From Papio anubis (taxonomy: Eukaryota; Chordata; Mammalia; Primates; Cercopithecidae), in NCBI RefSeq assembly GCF_008728515.1, contig NC_044989.1, positions 75,107,754 through 75,171,753 of the forward strand: DNA of 64,000 nucleotides. Reading direction: 5' to 3'. Position 1 is the stretch's first letter. The number at the start of each line of letters is the position of its first letter. Below the pieces are notes generated by a model. That model was not told the DNA's origin and searched no databases. It saw nothing but the letters and a program-made list of their open reading frames with translations. A program made the translations under genes and the position numbers. This document shows, one piece after another, positions 12,668 to 25,275 of this stretch.

Positions 12668-13323
12668 ATCAGAAAAGGGAATGCTTATACACTGTTGGTG
12701 GGAATGTAAATAAGTACAGCCTCTATGGAAAACAGTATTGACATTTCTCAAAGAACTGAGAATAGAACTACCATTCCATCCAGCAATCTCACTATTGAGT
12801 ATCTACCCAAAGGAAAAGAAATCATACCAAAAAGACGCCTGCACTTGTATGTTTATTACAGCACCATTCACAATAGCAAAGATGTGGAGTCAATGCCCAT
12901 CAATGGACAGATGATGGGATAAAGAAAATGTAGTATATATACATAATAGAATACTGTTCAGTCTTAAAATAGAATGAAATAATGTGTTTTGCAGCATCAT
13001 GGATGGAACTGGAGGCTGTTATTTTAAGTGAAACAGCTCCAAAGCAGACAAATACTGCATGTTTTCACTTATAAGTGGGAGCTAAAAATGTCTCCACATG
13101 GACATAGAAAGTGGAATAATAGACAACGGAGACTTGGAAGGGTGAGGGTAGGAGGGTGGGGGCATGAGGGTAGGAGGGTAGGGGGCGCTGTGGATGATGA
13201 GAAATTACTTAACGGATACAGTGGGTGTTGGATACACTGAAAGCCCTAACTTCACCATTGTGCAGTATATCCATGTAACAAAATTAGACTTGTATCTCAT
13301 AAATGTATACAACTAAAAAAAAA
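12668..13323 (+). repeat. L1 3' end (primate L1P type), sense
   Basis: Contains the ORF2-end and 3'-UTR landmarks of primate L1: 'cactgttggtgggaatgtaa', 'caccattcacaatagcaaag', 'catggatggaactggaggc' and 'cacttataagtgggagc'. These are followed by a G-rich tract (about 13138-13190) and a short poly(A). The element is 5' truncated and non-coding. Confidence 0.92.
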
Positions 13324-13324
13324 A

Positions 13325-13875
13325 ACCTCCATCAAGATAGAGAACATTACCATTACCCCAGAAAGTTACCTGAGCCCCTTCCCAGTCAGTCCCTGTTCCT
13401 GACCCCCCAGAGGCAATCACATTCTATTTTCCACATATATCAGTGTTGCCTGTTCCAGAACTTCACATAAATCGACTCATACAGTATTTGTTTTTTAATG
13501 CAAGTCTTCTTTTACTTTTCATAATGTGGGATTTATCTGTGTTGTGTCTATCAGTGTCTCGTTCCTTTTGGTTGCTGATTTCATAGTATGATTAGAATCT
13601 ATGATATGAATATTGATGGACACCTGGGCAGTTTCCACTTTTTGACTATTTGAGTAAAGCTGCTATGGACATTATTGTACGAGCCTTTTTGTGGACACGT
13701 TTTTAGTTTCTTGTATAATCAACTAGGAATGGAATTACTGGATCATTCATAGAGTTTGGTATACGTTTAATTTTTAGAAAATTGCCAGACCTTTTCCCCA
13801 AATTGTTGAACCATTTATACTCCCACCAATAATGTATGAGAGCTCTGCCTGCTCCATATCCTCAACAGCGTTTGT
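13325..13875 (-). repeat. L1M fragment, antisense
   Basis: Reverse-strand old L1 sequence recognised by 'aaagctgctatggacattat', 'gtggacacgtttttagtttc', 'ggaatggaattactggatca' and 'ctcccaccaataatgtatga'. The younger sense L1 immediately to the left appears to have inserted next to or into it. Confidence 0.8.
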
Positions 13876-14117
13876 TGTCTGTATGCCCTTGTTTCTTTTT
13901 TTCAGTGGAGAGTTGATTAAAGAAAGCATTCATTTGTATTTGCCAGGAATCACACCATCTTGACCTCTCTGTAGGCAGCCCTAATCTGTCCCACGACCCT
14001 GCGTGGGACTGTGGTACCAGTCCTAACACAGTTCTGTCAGGGGCCCCACCACACATAGGGGCCACAGATAAGGGCCTGGCTTTCAGAGGACATTTCCATC
14101 TTAAAAGGGAATGCAGG

Positions 14118-14390
14118 GGCTGGGCACAGTGGCTTACACCTGTAATCCTAGCACTTTGGGAGGCCAAGGTGGGTGGATCACTTGAGGTCAGGACCAGCCT
14201 GGCCAACATGGTGAAACCCCCATCTCTACTGAAAATGCAAAAAATTAGCCAGTTGTGGTGGCATGGGCCTGTAGTCCCAGCTACTCGGGGGGCTGAGGCA
14301 GGAGAATCTGGGAGGCAGAGGTTGCAGTGAGCTGAGATCATGCCGCTGCACTCCAGCCTGGGCGACAGAGTGAGACTCCGAAAAAAAAAA
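14118..14390 (+). repeat. AluS-like element with target-site duplication
   Basis: Complete Alu with a short poly(A). The direct repeat 'gggaatgcag' occurs at about 14108 and again at about 14391. Confidence 0.9.
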
Positions 14391-15032
14391 GGGAATGCAG
14401 GAAGAATTGATAGCATTTAATGAGCACCCATGGTGTCTGTACTAGGCCATTTACATAAATCTATTTTACTCTCTACAAAAACTTTACAAGAGAGTCATTC
14501 TCACTTTAAAAATTAGGCAACCAAGGCTAAAAAAGGATTGATGGTTGCCAAGGTCACCTGTGGTCAGACGGTGACAGTTGGGATGTAAGCATAGATAGTC
14601 CTGACTCCATGGCCATAAGATTCACAGTTTACATTGGCTTGTGCTGCTGAACAAAAGTTTCTAGGGAAAATCAGATGATTATCTTTTTAAATGGATCCTA
14701 AATACGAGTTGGCTTTGTATCATTCAAATAAGAAGCTCAAGTACAACCCAACTGAAAATGTGCCAGCCGCATGGTCTAACTTAGAAATGAAGTATCTTTG
14801 TGGTGTCTTTATCACCCTTGTCTTGGCAAGATCGTTTGGATATAACTATGCCTCATGAGACACAGCGAGGGTAAAGGCAGTGTCAAATCGATCATGTGAC
14901 TCTTCTTCACCTCTGAATTGTGAATTATTTTCACAGGTAAGTATACCTCCATCCTCTAGCCAGACTTAACCCCTCTAGAGAGCAGGGAACCATGATGCCG
15001 ATGGTAACGGTGATGATGGTGATGATAAAAAT

Positions 15033-15255
15033 TGTAGACATCGTAAGTGCCAGGTACTGTGCTAAACGCTGTGTTTGAGCTATCTCATTTCTTACAGTCA
15101 TCCAATGGTAGGTATGCTGAACTCTACTTCACAGAAAAAGAAAATAGATTTGGAGCAGTTAGGCAACTTGCCCAAAGTCACATAGTGAGCAAGTGGCAGC
15201 ATTGGAATTGGAACTCGGCCAGCTGAATTGCTAATGCCTGGGCTTTTAAGCACGC
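15033..15255 (+). repeat. MIR element
   Basis: Ancient tRNA-derived SINE core recognised by 'gccaggtactgtgctaaacg', 'tatctcatttcttacagtca', 'gcaacttgcccaaagtcaca' and 'ggaattggaactcggcc'. It is one of the best preserved of the many MIR copies in these introns. Confidence 0.8.
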
Positions 15256-17454
15256 CACCAGTGGCACATTTTATGTACCTTCCATGCTGCTAGCACAATG
15301 TATGGATTCTTCTCTTACTAACCCAGGCCTAGCTGTTCAGTTCATTCAACAGCCCTCTCCGAGTCTTGGTCCTCTGTGCAGCAGCAGTGTGCTACGCTGC
15401 CTCGTGCCCTGCCTTTGAAGAGTGAAAGTTGTGCTGGGGAGATAAGGCCCATGTAGACAAAACAATTAGAGATATCGGGCCATATAATGCAAGCACATGA
15501 TATGATAAAGGGAGACCAGGCTGGTGATACGTTGCATGGAAGCTGGTTAAACCCGAAAGAAGCCCTTATCTTGGTTGCTCTGCATTATATTAACTACTGT
15601 ACAGCGGAGACATACATCCAGAGCTAGCACACAGCAAGTTAATTAGTGGACTTACGTAGTCCAGGCAATATAAATTGAAGATCGTACTGATAGATAGCCT
15701 CAGTACAGCAGATGGCACTTAACATTGTCAGGCGTTGTGCCAAATGCCTTACACTTCCTTGCACTGAATCTTGACAAGGTGCGTGTGTGTATGTGTACAT
15801 GTATATGTGTGTGTTTTCCTGTGTTCTCGTTCTGGGTTGTGGAGGGAGGTACTGACTAGAAGGAGGTTATCATAACCCTTTTAAAACAGATCTGAGTGTC
15901 AGATTTCCAATAAATTGCCAAAAGCTACATGACTAATACATGTTAGAGTGGGATTTGACCCCAGGTCTGCCTGCCTAAAAAGCTGAACATGCTCAAAGCC
16001 TACACAATATTGAAACGTAATCGTGTTTTAACCCTTTGAAGAGTGGTTTCACATCTGTGCGGCTAATTACACCTCTCTGTGACTGGCACCTATTTTGAAC
16101 TTAAGAAACACTTCCTGGGTAAAAAGAGCACCAGAGTGATGCTTTCCAAGAGGTGTCCTAGGAGCTTTGGGGTGCTAGTCATGTGTTTTACATGTTCCAC
16201 GCCTCTCCCTTCAGTTGGAGCAGCTCTGTTTTTCTCTATTTTACCTTGTGGTATTTGGTCCACCAATTTTATTTGGAAATAAGCATTCTGTTGCGTTTGA
16301 AAACAAATGATGTAGAAGATCAGCTCACTCCATTCCTAGTCTGTACCAGACACCAGCATTAACTGTGATTCAATGCCTTTAATGACACGGAGTATTGAAT
16401 ACTTCTGTATGGCTGAGCTCTTGAATGGTGGCCGGCATTGCATTGTAATGGAGTAACTGGAATCCTGGGGGTTAAAAAGAGGCCGCCAGGTGTGGTAGTG
16501 ATCATGGTGATTCTGGGTTCATGGAAAATACGTGCCTTGAGACCTTGTGTCTTGCCTCATTACCTGCTTAGGACTTGGAGATGTATCTTTTTGGTCCTCG
16601 TTTCATTTGGAGTGTATGCCATACATTCTCAGAGCAGTCCACTGTTGTGTGCTAGCAGGTGCTTGAAAACTAAAGGAAGAAAACAAGATCCCCTCAACCC
16701 AGAGTCACCCCATAGAGAATGATTGGAATGTTCAGTGCAGTTACCTGGGGCCACTGGAAGTGCTATTGTAGGGCAGGAAGGGCAAGTCCCTTTAGGGGCA
16801 TTAAGTTATAAATATAGGACTGGTTCAGGAACTGAATGTGAAAGTATGCGTGTGTGTCTTTGACCCACTCCAAGTTTATGACTGCGTGCCTCAGGCATTG
16901 AGTGACAAGGAAGAGCTGGAGGCTGTATGGTTGGATCAAATACAGTCCAGCATTCTGATTCCTGAGCCTCTCCCAGTTTTGGCATTGAAAGTCCCATGTC
17001 ATAGGAAACCCCTCCATCCTGGGCAAACTGGGATGGTTGGCCACCCTCCATGGCCCTGGAGCCCATGCCCTCACTGCTGCTCAGCTCAACTATGGCAGCA
17101 GCCCCTGAGCTGCCTCCCTTGTGCTGCTAGCCCTGCCCTCCACAGTGCCGTTAGTCACTAGAGCCCTTTTGGAAACAGATTTGACCTTCTTAAGAATGAA
17201 AGAAAGTCCTTGGCAATGGTATTTGCTGTGCGCTTATACCCATGTCACGTGAGCCCTATGTTGTAGACACTCTGGACATGCCATTTTTTGGCACCCACAA
17301 ATTAGTGCCAATCGTAGTTATACCAAACCTCTGTCCTGCCTTGCTGGACACCAGAGCATGCCACAAACCTCCACGGCCTTGACAGGGAGAAAGGGAACAA
17401 GTACCTTGATAAGATCTATTAACGGAGGAATAATTACTGTGTTTCTTCTTTGGG

Positions 17455-17751
17455 TTTTTTTTTTTTTTTCTTTTGAGACAGTCTGGCTCTATGGCCCAGG
17501 CTGGGATACAGTGGCGAGATCTCAGTTCACTGCAACCTCCACCTCCTGAGTTCAAGTGATTTTCTTGCCTCAGCCTCCTGAGTAGCTGGGATTACAGGGC
17601 CATGCCACGATGCCCGGCAAATTTTTGTATTAGTAGAGACAGGGTTTCACCATGTTGGCCAGGCTGGTCTCAAACTCCTGACCTCAACTAATCTGCCCGC
17701 CTTGGCCTCCCAAAGTGCTGGGATTACCAGCATGAGCCACCGCATCCAGCC
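17455..17751 (-). repeat. Alu (AluS-like)
   Basis: Full reverse Alu from a T run to 'gagccaccgcatccagcc', flanked by short direct repeats of 'ctgtgtttct' type. Confidence 0.9.
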
Positions 17752-19844
17752 TGTGTGTTTCTGTATGTTCCCATACAACATAGTCCATGTTTCACGTAAG
17801 CGTCACAACCGCTGTAGAATCCTGTTCTACAGGTGAGGTGAGAGAGCCCTGTGATGTGCCCACACCACACAGGTAGTGAAACCGCTGAGCTGGAATTCAA
17901 AACGAGGCCTGCCCACCTGTCTGAGGTCCAGTGCCTCACCACTGCTCTGTGGGAGCCTCTCATGCGTGGGCATTAGGAGAGGGTCCATCTCAGGACTGCC
18001 GAGTCACAGTGCTAGGCCTGCCTCACATTCCGGGCTTGGAAGGAATGCAGTCCTTGGCTATGGTGGTTGTGGCTTCCTGTGTGTGTGGAGGAGAGCCGCA
18101 GGGAGGAGGGGTGTCAGGGAATGTGTGTTCCAGAGGAGTCCTGTAAGCAAAGCAAGAGAGGACCTCCCTCCTGGGAACAGGGTTATCAGCAATACTTTAT
18201 TATTTGTATTTTTCCTTCAGTCCATCAGCAAATCCTGCACACCACCCGTTCTTGGTGGAGCGGTGGCCTCTGGTGAGTCCAGCTGGGCTGGCCTCGGATG
18301 ACGACCCACCGGGGCAGCCTCACCGCCTCAGTCCCCTGTGGTCACTGATTCAGCGGATCGCGTGTATCCTGGACTTGAGAGTGCTGATGAGGCAGTTCAT
18401 CTTTGATATCCCTTTCATCCCTCATGACAGCCACCACATTGCGTTTCCTAGAATTTGGCTGAGTTCCCACTACCGGGGAAGGCTCAGAGCTGGAGTGTCT
18501 GGAAAAGTCAACCATGGCCATGAGGCAGGCAGGCTAACCCCAGATGAGGGCGATGTTGCTGTAGTTAGCCCGCAGCTGTAGCTAGGGGTGGGGCCACCTC
18601 TAGTCACTGGGCAGGAAATGGAAAAGTAGTGCCCCTAAGGAGGAATGCTGTAGTCACTGGAGCTGATTCCAGTGACTTTTCTTGGACAGGTTTCTGCAAT
18701 CCCTTCTGCTGTCGTTGGCCTGGGACACTCAAGTGAGGCTGTGGGACAGGGCTTGCCGAGAGCCCGGAGAGAGAGTACCTAGTACTTAGTGAGTATGTCC
18801 TGAGTTCTTGGTCCCGCACCACACTTGTCTAATTTTTCCCCTCACAGCAACCCAATGAGATGCGATGTTCCCATTTTAGAGATGAGGCAGCTGAGGCTCA
18901 GAGGCTCAGGAACTTGCCTCTGCTGGAAAGTGGCCGGGGTTCTGGAGCAGGTGATTGGACTCCAGATCCAGAGCCAGTCTCCGTGTGTCACGCTGCCTGA
19001 CACACTTCTGCCTGTGTGGTCTCTGGTGGATGATATCTACCCTTTTTCCCCTTGGGACCCTGGGGACTGTGGGTGATGCTCTCAGGGAGCTGGGCAGATG
19101 TGGCTTTTCTCAGGGCCTAAGTGCTGGAGGTGTGAGTGGAGCTGGGTATAAAACAAACATTCTTGGGTTACTGAGTCAGAGCCTCTCCCTGACCTCTGAC
19201 CTGTTCCGCTTCACTTCATTGCTGTTCTCCCACCGGGAAAGGGGTTGAGTGTTGACAAACATGCCAATAAGTGAACCCCTGGGGAAATCAATTGCCTTGT
19301 GTCCTTCGAGAAGGTTGTGGCAGGGCAGCAGAAGACTGGCGGTGCTGCTCGCGGTTGGCAGTCACCTGGGGATGCGCCTTGCCTGCCCCACCAGCCCCTG
19401 TCCCGCTGCAGGCTCCGCGCCTCTTCAGCACTTTCATTCTGTGCCACACAATGGGGCCCTTCCCCAGAGTCGGTGGTATTATTACCCAGGATCTGGATGT
19501 TTCCTGTCTACACTGCTGTTTCCTGGAGGGTAGGAACTGCACCTTCCCAGTGACGCATGACAGTCTTCACCCATCTCTGTCTGTGGCTCCTTTCTGGAGT
19601 CTCACTTGGCCTCTCTCCTGCTCTCTCAGAGCTTTTCTGTGGCATGAGTGACCTGACTGTTGTCGTACGTACACGCTCTGGGGTCAGCATTCTCTTGCAT
19701 TCTAATAAGCCTGAGATCCTTTGAGGGGCCACTTGCTTGGCTTATTCACCAGGCCTCTTAGTTTGTAGTGAATTGGACCTCATTCCTCTCCATTACTTGA
19801 CCCCTTTGATCTTGCTGCAGGACATGGGCTTCATAATATGCAAA

Positions 19845-19935
19845 CATTAGAAAGTAAATTTAGTACTGCAATTGCAGTACGCAAACATTATATGCAAACA
19901 TGATCTGCAAACATCAGAAAGTAAATTTAATACTG
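19845..19935 (+). repeat. Local tandem duplication
   Basis: 'gcaaacattagaaagtaaat' with a following 'ttagtactgcaattgcagta' is repeated about 60 bases on with a few changes ('gcaaacatcagaaagtaaat', then 'ttaatactgtgatcgcagtt'). Short extra 'gcaaacat' units lie between the two copies. Confidence 0.75.
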
Positions 19936-20084
19936 TGATCGCAGTTTGGTGTTCTGGGGGTAGGAGGAACAGGATGGAGCATGGACCCCTGGCATGGGGC
20001 TTGCTGAAAGCACTGAGGAGATAGTCAGCTCTCAGGAGGGGTGAGCACATCGTTGGATGTAACTGCCTTATTGTTGATTGAATT

Positions 20085-20400
20085 ATAAAAGTAATGTATA
20101 TGTGATGGAATACTACTCAGCCATAAAAAGGAACAAATTAATGGCATTCGTAGCAACCTGGATAGGATTGGAGACCGTTATTCTAAGTGAAGTAACTCAG
20201 AAATGGAAAACCAAACATCATATGTTCTCACTCATAATTGGGAACTAAGGTATGAGGATACAAAGGCGTAAGAATAATACAATGGACTTTGGAGACTCAG
20301 AGGAAAGGATGGGAAGGGAGTGAGGGGTTTAAAAAAAACTACCCCGTGAGTTTCTGGTTTTAATAAAGCTCTTGAGAATTAAAAAAATAACAATAATGTA
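20085..20400 (+). repeat. L1 3'-end fragment, sense
   Basis: Shows the L1 landmarks 'aatactactcagccataaaa', 'gtaacctgg'-type text and 'ttctcactcataattgggaac', ending in an A-rich tail. It lies about 170 bases upstream of exon 3. Confidence 0.85.
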
Positions 20401-20569
20401 AAGGTATATGGCATGAAATTAGACTATATGTAATGTCTGTAGAGATAAGTGAATCCCACTGGCCACCCCTTACCCACAGATACTCCTGGAGGGACTTGGA
20501 GTTTTAAGTCTTGGTGGTTCCTGGAAGAGTTTTGCCCAAAATTAATAGTGGCCCTTCCTTTCTCTGCAG

Positions 20570-20718
20570 AACACGGAGAGTTCCTGGCTCTGGACCTTGG
20601 AGGGACCAACTTCCGTGTGCTTTGGGTGAAAGTAACGGACAATGGGCTTCAGAAGGTGGAGATGGAGAACCAGATCTATGCCATCCCCGAGGACATCATG
20701 CGAGGCAGTGGCACCCAG
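20570..20718 (+). CDS. HK2: HK2 exon 3 (residues 76-125)
   Basis: 149 nt, CAG acceptor and GT donor. It encodes the phosphate-1 (ATP) loop of the first hexokinase half: LALDLGGTNFRV, with Asp84 and the Gly-Gly-Thr-Asn turn. In mammalian HK2 both halves are catalytically competent, and this loop is intact here. Its partner in the second half is exon 11, also 149 nt. Confidence 0.98.
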
Positions 20719-22919
20719 GTATGACCCTTGTCTCAGGGCGGCCCCTGGTGACAAAAACTTCCTTGGGATGTTCTTTCTGCACTTTCTCCAGCCGCTCCCA
20801 GTGTTTGCATAGGCAGTCGTCCAAGACACTTGTGGATGCCAGCACAGCTGTAAGGGCTCCCTCTCGGCCCGAGCTCAGGCTGTTCTGGTTGTATTTTATA
20901 CCCAACATGTATTAAAAGGAGTGACTAGAGAAGAAGCATTAAATCCAAGTAAGGCGCTGTTCAGTGTTGTCACATCTTGGGCCTCAGGACTTGGAAGAGG
21001 TCAAGCCCTCTGACTCCTGGTCTGCTGTTCTCTCTCCCACACAAGGCTCCCTCCTGGGAAAGGAATTTCTGACCATGAGTAGAACACGCGGGGGGAGATA
21101 TTTTTAGACTCATTTTGTCTTTGGGGTGGCCTTGAGGTAAACCTGCTTTCCTCATTATCATGCTGGGGTTGGAGAAGGGAGGCTGCTTCCCTAGGGCTGT
21201 GGGCATTTGAGCTTTACCGAAGTTGTCACGTGTCTCCAGTATAACATCAGGAGGGACACAAAGGGTAGAGGCCCTTCCACTGCCTCTCCTATGCCTGCAC
21301 CAAGCTGAGGTAGTAAAGAGGTTGGGCCCTGTATTCAGGCACTCTAGCTATGTGATTCTGGGCAGATGATAGGGCTTGGCAGAGCCTCAGTTTATTCATC
21401 TGTAAAAAGGGATGATAGTATACAGATTGGGGTGTAGATTAGAGGAGATGATACCTGTTAAGTATTTGCTTAGTGCTGGTGCATAATCTAGTGCCCTGTT
21501 TTTTCACAAGGGGTTTTGTCTGTTTATCTAATAGCTTCTTGTGCTATCACTCTCTGTGGCTAGTAATTGCACTGTTCCCTATTGGGGGATATGGTTGCCT
21601 TTTCTTCCCATTGCCTCAATCTCCTGCCTTGGGCCACATCCCCCAGATGATAAATATTTAAGAAACAAGATAAGACAAAACCAACAAACAAAATAACATC
21701 TGAAGTTTGGCTGTGATTATGTAAAAGACTTGTAGCTTGACAGTGATGTGTTAGGTGGATTTTTAAGTTTTACGAGAACAACACCCTCCCTGTTGCTTGT
21801 ACCCTGACAACATGCAGGCCCCAGGCACCTTGCAGTCCCTGCAGCACCATCCTTAGAGCCTGGCAAGGACAAAGAAGTGCATCTCTGCCAATTGAGAAAA
21901 AGAATCCATTTTAAACATTCAAGATGCGAGTGAAGTTTTTCTTGAAAAACTTAACCTTAAAATTGCTCAGACCACCTAGTTAGAGGGTATCAAGAAAATC
22001 TACTCTCCATGCGATATATAAGCAAAACATTTTAGTCCGGATTAAAAACAAAAAACAACTATGAGACCCACCTTGAAGAACATTAAAACTGCTGGGATAT
22101 TAGAAAGATTTTGAGTAAGTGGAAAAAATGCTATCTAAAAATGAAACAGAAAGAAAACTAGAAGAAAATATAGGTATCTTTGACCCTAAGGAATAGAAAG
22201 ACTACTATGTACCTAAAAGCAGCAGAAAACACTTGGAAAAAAGGCTGAAAGGAAGTTCATTGTGGCTATTTTAGTGATGGAATTACTGGTGCTATATTTT
22301 CCCCATATTTCCCCCCCTTTTTTGGTATTCGGTATCAGTATTTTACTTAAAGGAAAACAAATGGATTGTAAAAATACAATTTAGTTGAAACCAAGAACAA
22401 ATGTTGAAATCCCAAACTTGCAAAGGTTTTTGAAGAATTGTGAACCTGGGCAATGGGGGTCCCTGGGTAAAGTCTGTCGTCCGGCACATTAACTTCTCCT
22501 GAAGATCAGTGGATTGCAAACCTGACTATCAGCCACTTAAGATTTTAAAAGTATATCTTGTGGAAAGGGAAGTGAGCAGGTTTTCAGACCAGTAAGGAAA
22601 AGGAAACCATTTTAACTTCATAAAATGATGCCCTTTGAGCCTTTTTATGACAGGAAGGTGTTAACTCTTTCTCTGCATCTCACCCTTAGATCCTCCTCAA
22701 AGAGGATGAGATAATCTTTCAATTCAAGGAAGCAGAAGGTCTCCTCTTCTCACCCGAGAAAAGATGTAGGTTCTTTGAACCCAGCACTAGCCAGTGGAAC
22801 TGCTTGCAGCAATGGAACTGTCTCCTGCCTTCCCTGTGCAATGTGATAGGCACTGACCCTGTGACATCGAGCCCTTGAAGTGTGGCTGGTGTGACTGAGG
22901 AACTGAATTTTTAAGGTCT

Positions 22920-23210
22920 TTTATTTTTTTGAGACAGTCTCACTCTGTCACCCAAGCTGGAGTGCAGTGGCACCATCCTGGCTCACTGCAACTTCCACCC
23001 CCCAGGTTCAAGCGATTCTCCTTCCTCAGCCTCCCGAGTAGCTGGGACTACAGGTGTGCACCACCAGGCCTGGCTAATTTTTTGAATTTTTAGTAGAGAT
23101 AGCTAATTTTTTGAATCACCATGTTGGCTTTGAACTTCTGACCTCAAGTGATCCACCCGCCTTGGCCTCCCAAAGTGCTGGGATTATAGGCAGGAGACAC
23201 TGCACTGGCC
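22920..23210 (-). repeat. Alu with internal duplication
   Basis: Reverse Alu from 'tttttttgagacagtctcac' to 'gacactgcactggcc'. The 'agctaattttttgaat' segment is repeated and some downstream sequence is missing, so the copy is rearranged. Confidence 0.88.
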
Positions 23211-23948
23211 TGTTTTAAAAATTCTAATTAATTGACATAGCCACAGAAGGCCAGTGGCTACTGTATTGGGCAGAGCAGTATCTAATGCTTCTTTGTGGCC
23301 TATTTTTCTCTACCTTCCTATGTTAGGAGCGCAATTGGAAAGAAAGCAGTGATCAGAGCTGGGGGAGGAGAAACCCTTTTGCTTTTCCCCCTTCTAACCC
23401 CCTCTCTTCGCACAACTTCTGCAACTCTCTCTCTCTCTCTTTTTTTTTTTTTTGGATAAAAACTGTTTGTACTAAAGATCATTTTGACTAGAGTACCAGG
23501 AAGAAGGTGCTGGAAATTTGTTTAATATACGTACCATATAATTCAACTCCAGTCACCTTCCCGACAGAACAGAATTTGCTGAATATTTCCCTATTTTCAT
23601 GTTAAAATACTTGAACTCTGTTCAAGGGAGTTGGCTCACCTGCACTGGTGATCCCCATGGCAAGAGAGCCTTGTCCTCCCCAGCCTTTGCTCTTGAAAAT
23701 GTTTTGGTTTGGAGGTCGAAGGTTCAGCCTCAGCTGTTGTTAACTTCGCATGGGATCAGACAGAGGGACAGACAGAATGGATGCGGGAAGTTTAGTTAGA
23801 TCTGGCCATCTTCCAGATTGTAGTGGCCTTGTCTTCCTGGGTCCCTCCTGCTGACCATACCCTAGGCATCAGGAGAGCCAACAGGTCTGTCAGCTTCCCT
23901 CTCCCAACCTCTCAGTTCCTTTATAAATGTAAATACTTTCTGTGGTTT

Positions 23949-24141
23949 GGCATAGTGGTTCTCAAACTACTGTTCCAGGATCACCTGGAGGATGGAAGCC
24001 TTGCTAACAGATGAGTGGGTCCCGCCCCCAGAATTTCTGCTACAGCCGGTCTAGGATGGGCCCTAGACCCTAGAATTTCTAACATGTTCCCAGGTGATGG
24101 GGCTGAGGTTGCTGTTCCAGGAGCACACTTTGAAAAGCCAT
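23949..24141 (+). repeat. hAT (MER1-type) non-autonomous DNA transposon
   Basis: Bounded by 'tagtggttctcaaactactg' and 'cacactttgaaaagccatgg', with 'ggatcacctggagg', 'cccccagaatttc' and 'aacatgttcccaggtgatgg' inside. These are the terminal and internal hallmarks of a hAT-Charlie group element. Confidence 0.75.
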
Positions 24142-25155
24142 GGTTTAGTCGAATCTAAAGGATAGCTGTCCTCCTCTTACCCACCTTGGCTTTTAGATTT
24201 TGCCACGTAGTCAACCTGGCCCTTGGAATCTGCCCAGCCTCTTTGGCCTGTGCTTACTTTTTACACCAGAATGCCTCTGGTCTCAGCCCTCAAACACCTA
24301 GAGGGGTCAGCAGCTTCTCTTTGAGGGTGTAGGCGGGGGCAAGAAGGAAGTCAGGAGAGTGTGGGCTTTGGAGCTGATTGAAAGCCTGGTTTATTGTGAA
24401 TACTGCTTTTCTAAGGCTTAGGAGCTCTGGGTCCTGCACAGTGAGTGTATGTGGTCATGGTTGTGAGGCTGCTCACCCACAAAACGCTATTTATTTCTCA
24501 GCGCTCTTCATGAACTTACTGGATGTTCTGTTTAGAAAGTTAGAAAACAAAGATAACTTCTTTGAATTGCCCTCAGATTAGTTTTCTAGAATGGAGAAGA
24601 AAATGTAAAAATTGCTTGTTTTTGTTAAGTTGGTTCATAGAATGCCAACAGACAATGTTGTCCCCGCAAACCACCCCCGACCCCATCACCAGAGACAGGG
24701 ATACTAAAATACTTCTTGGCAGCAAGATAGGCTGGCCTTTCTGGTACGGTCGTCAACTGGGCATCCATGTCAATGGGTTTCTGACAGGGCCACCAAAGAA
24801 TGTTCTGTTCCCCAGGCATGCAGTGACTTTCTGATTAATGTTGGCCATGATTTCCCCTACCTCACAGGGTTATTTTGACAGCAGTTTAGATAAATGGCTT
24901 AAGTAGAGGACAATATTTAGTGGGCAAAAACTAATGTTAAGGCTTTATATGTATTGCCTCATGTACTCCTTTTCATAACTCCATGAGGACAGGTCCAGTT
25001 ATAATTCCCCTTTTGGTAGATGAGCAAATGAAGATATAAGAGGAGATAATGGGTTTTGCACACATTCAGCTAGTTACTTGCTGAGCCAGAAGTGCACGCC
25101 CTTAATCTCTATGCTGTTCGACCTCTCTGCTTACCACCCTGTCATGTGTCCTTAG

Positions 25156-25275
25156 CTGTTTGACCACATTGCTGAATGCCTGGCTAACTTCATGGATAAG
25201 CTACAAATCAAAGACAAGAAGCTCCCATTGGGTTTTACCTTCTCGTTCCCCTGCCACCAGACTAAACTAGACGAG
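25156..25275 (+). CDS. HK2: HK2 exon 4 (residues 126-165)
   Basis: 120 nt. It encodes LFDHIAECLA... through GFTFSFPCHQTKLDE and includes Ser155 of the glucose site. Gln142 and Leu148, positions reported to vary in human HK2, carry the common human residues here. The counterpart in the second half is exon 12, also 120 nt. Confidence 0.98.

Larger units (their letters stand above)
8753..20569 (+). other. HK2: HK2 intron 2
   Basis: 11.8-kb intron, GT donor and CAG acceptor. It carries Alus (8961-9115, 11120-11464, 12424-12626, 14118-14390, 17455-17751), an L1 sense 3' end (12668-13323), an antisense L1M piece (13325-13875), a second L1 3' piece (20085-20400), MIR-like stretches (about 10200-10400, 12190-12400, 14430-14640, 15030-15250, 15880-16000, 17800-17950, 18790-18990) and a small tandem duplication at 19845-19935. 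Open frames here are repeat-derived or unsupported. Confidence 0.9.
20719..25155 (+). other. HK2: HK2 intron 3
   Basis: 4.4-kb intron. It holds a reverse Alu (22920-23210), a hAT-type fragment (23949-24141), MIR-like sequence (about 21310-21480 and 24950-25130), possible old L1 sequence (about 22090-22400) and a TC/T tract (23427-23452). The rest appears unique. Confidence 0.9.

Noticed and set aside
13028..13240. Open frame with repeated Gly-Arg-Val content near 13,140-13,190
   Set aside because: It is a read-through of the L1 3' UTR G-rich tract and not a gene.
13862..14416. 184-codon reverse-strand open frame
   Set aside because: Most of it is antisense Alu translation, typical of Alu-derived spurious frames.
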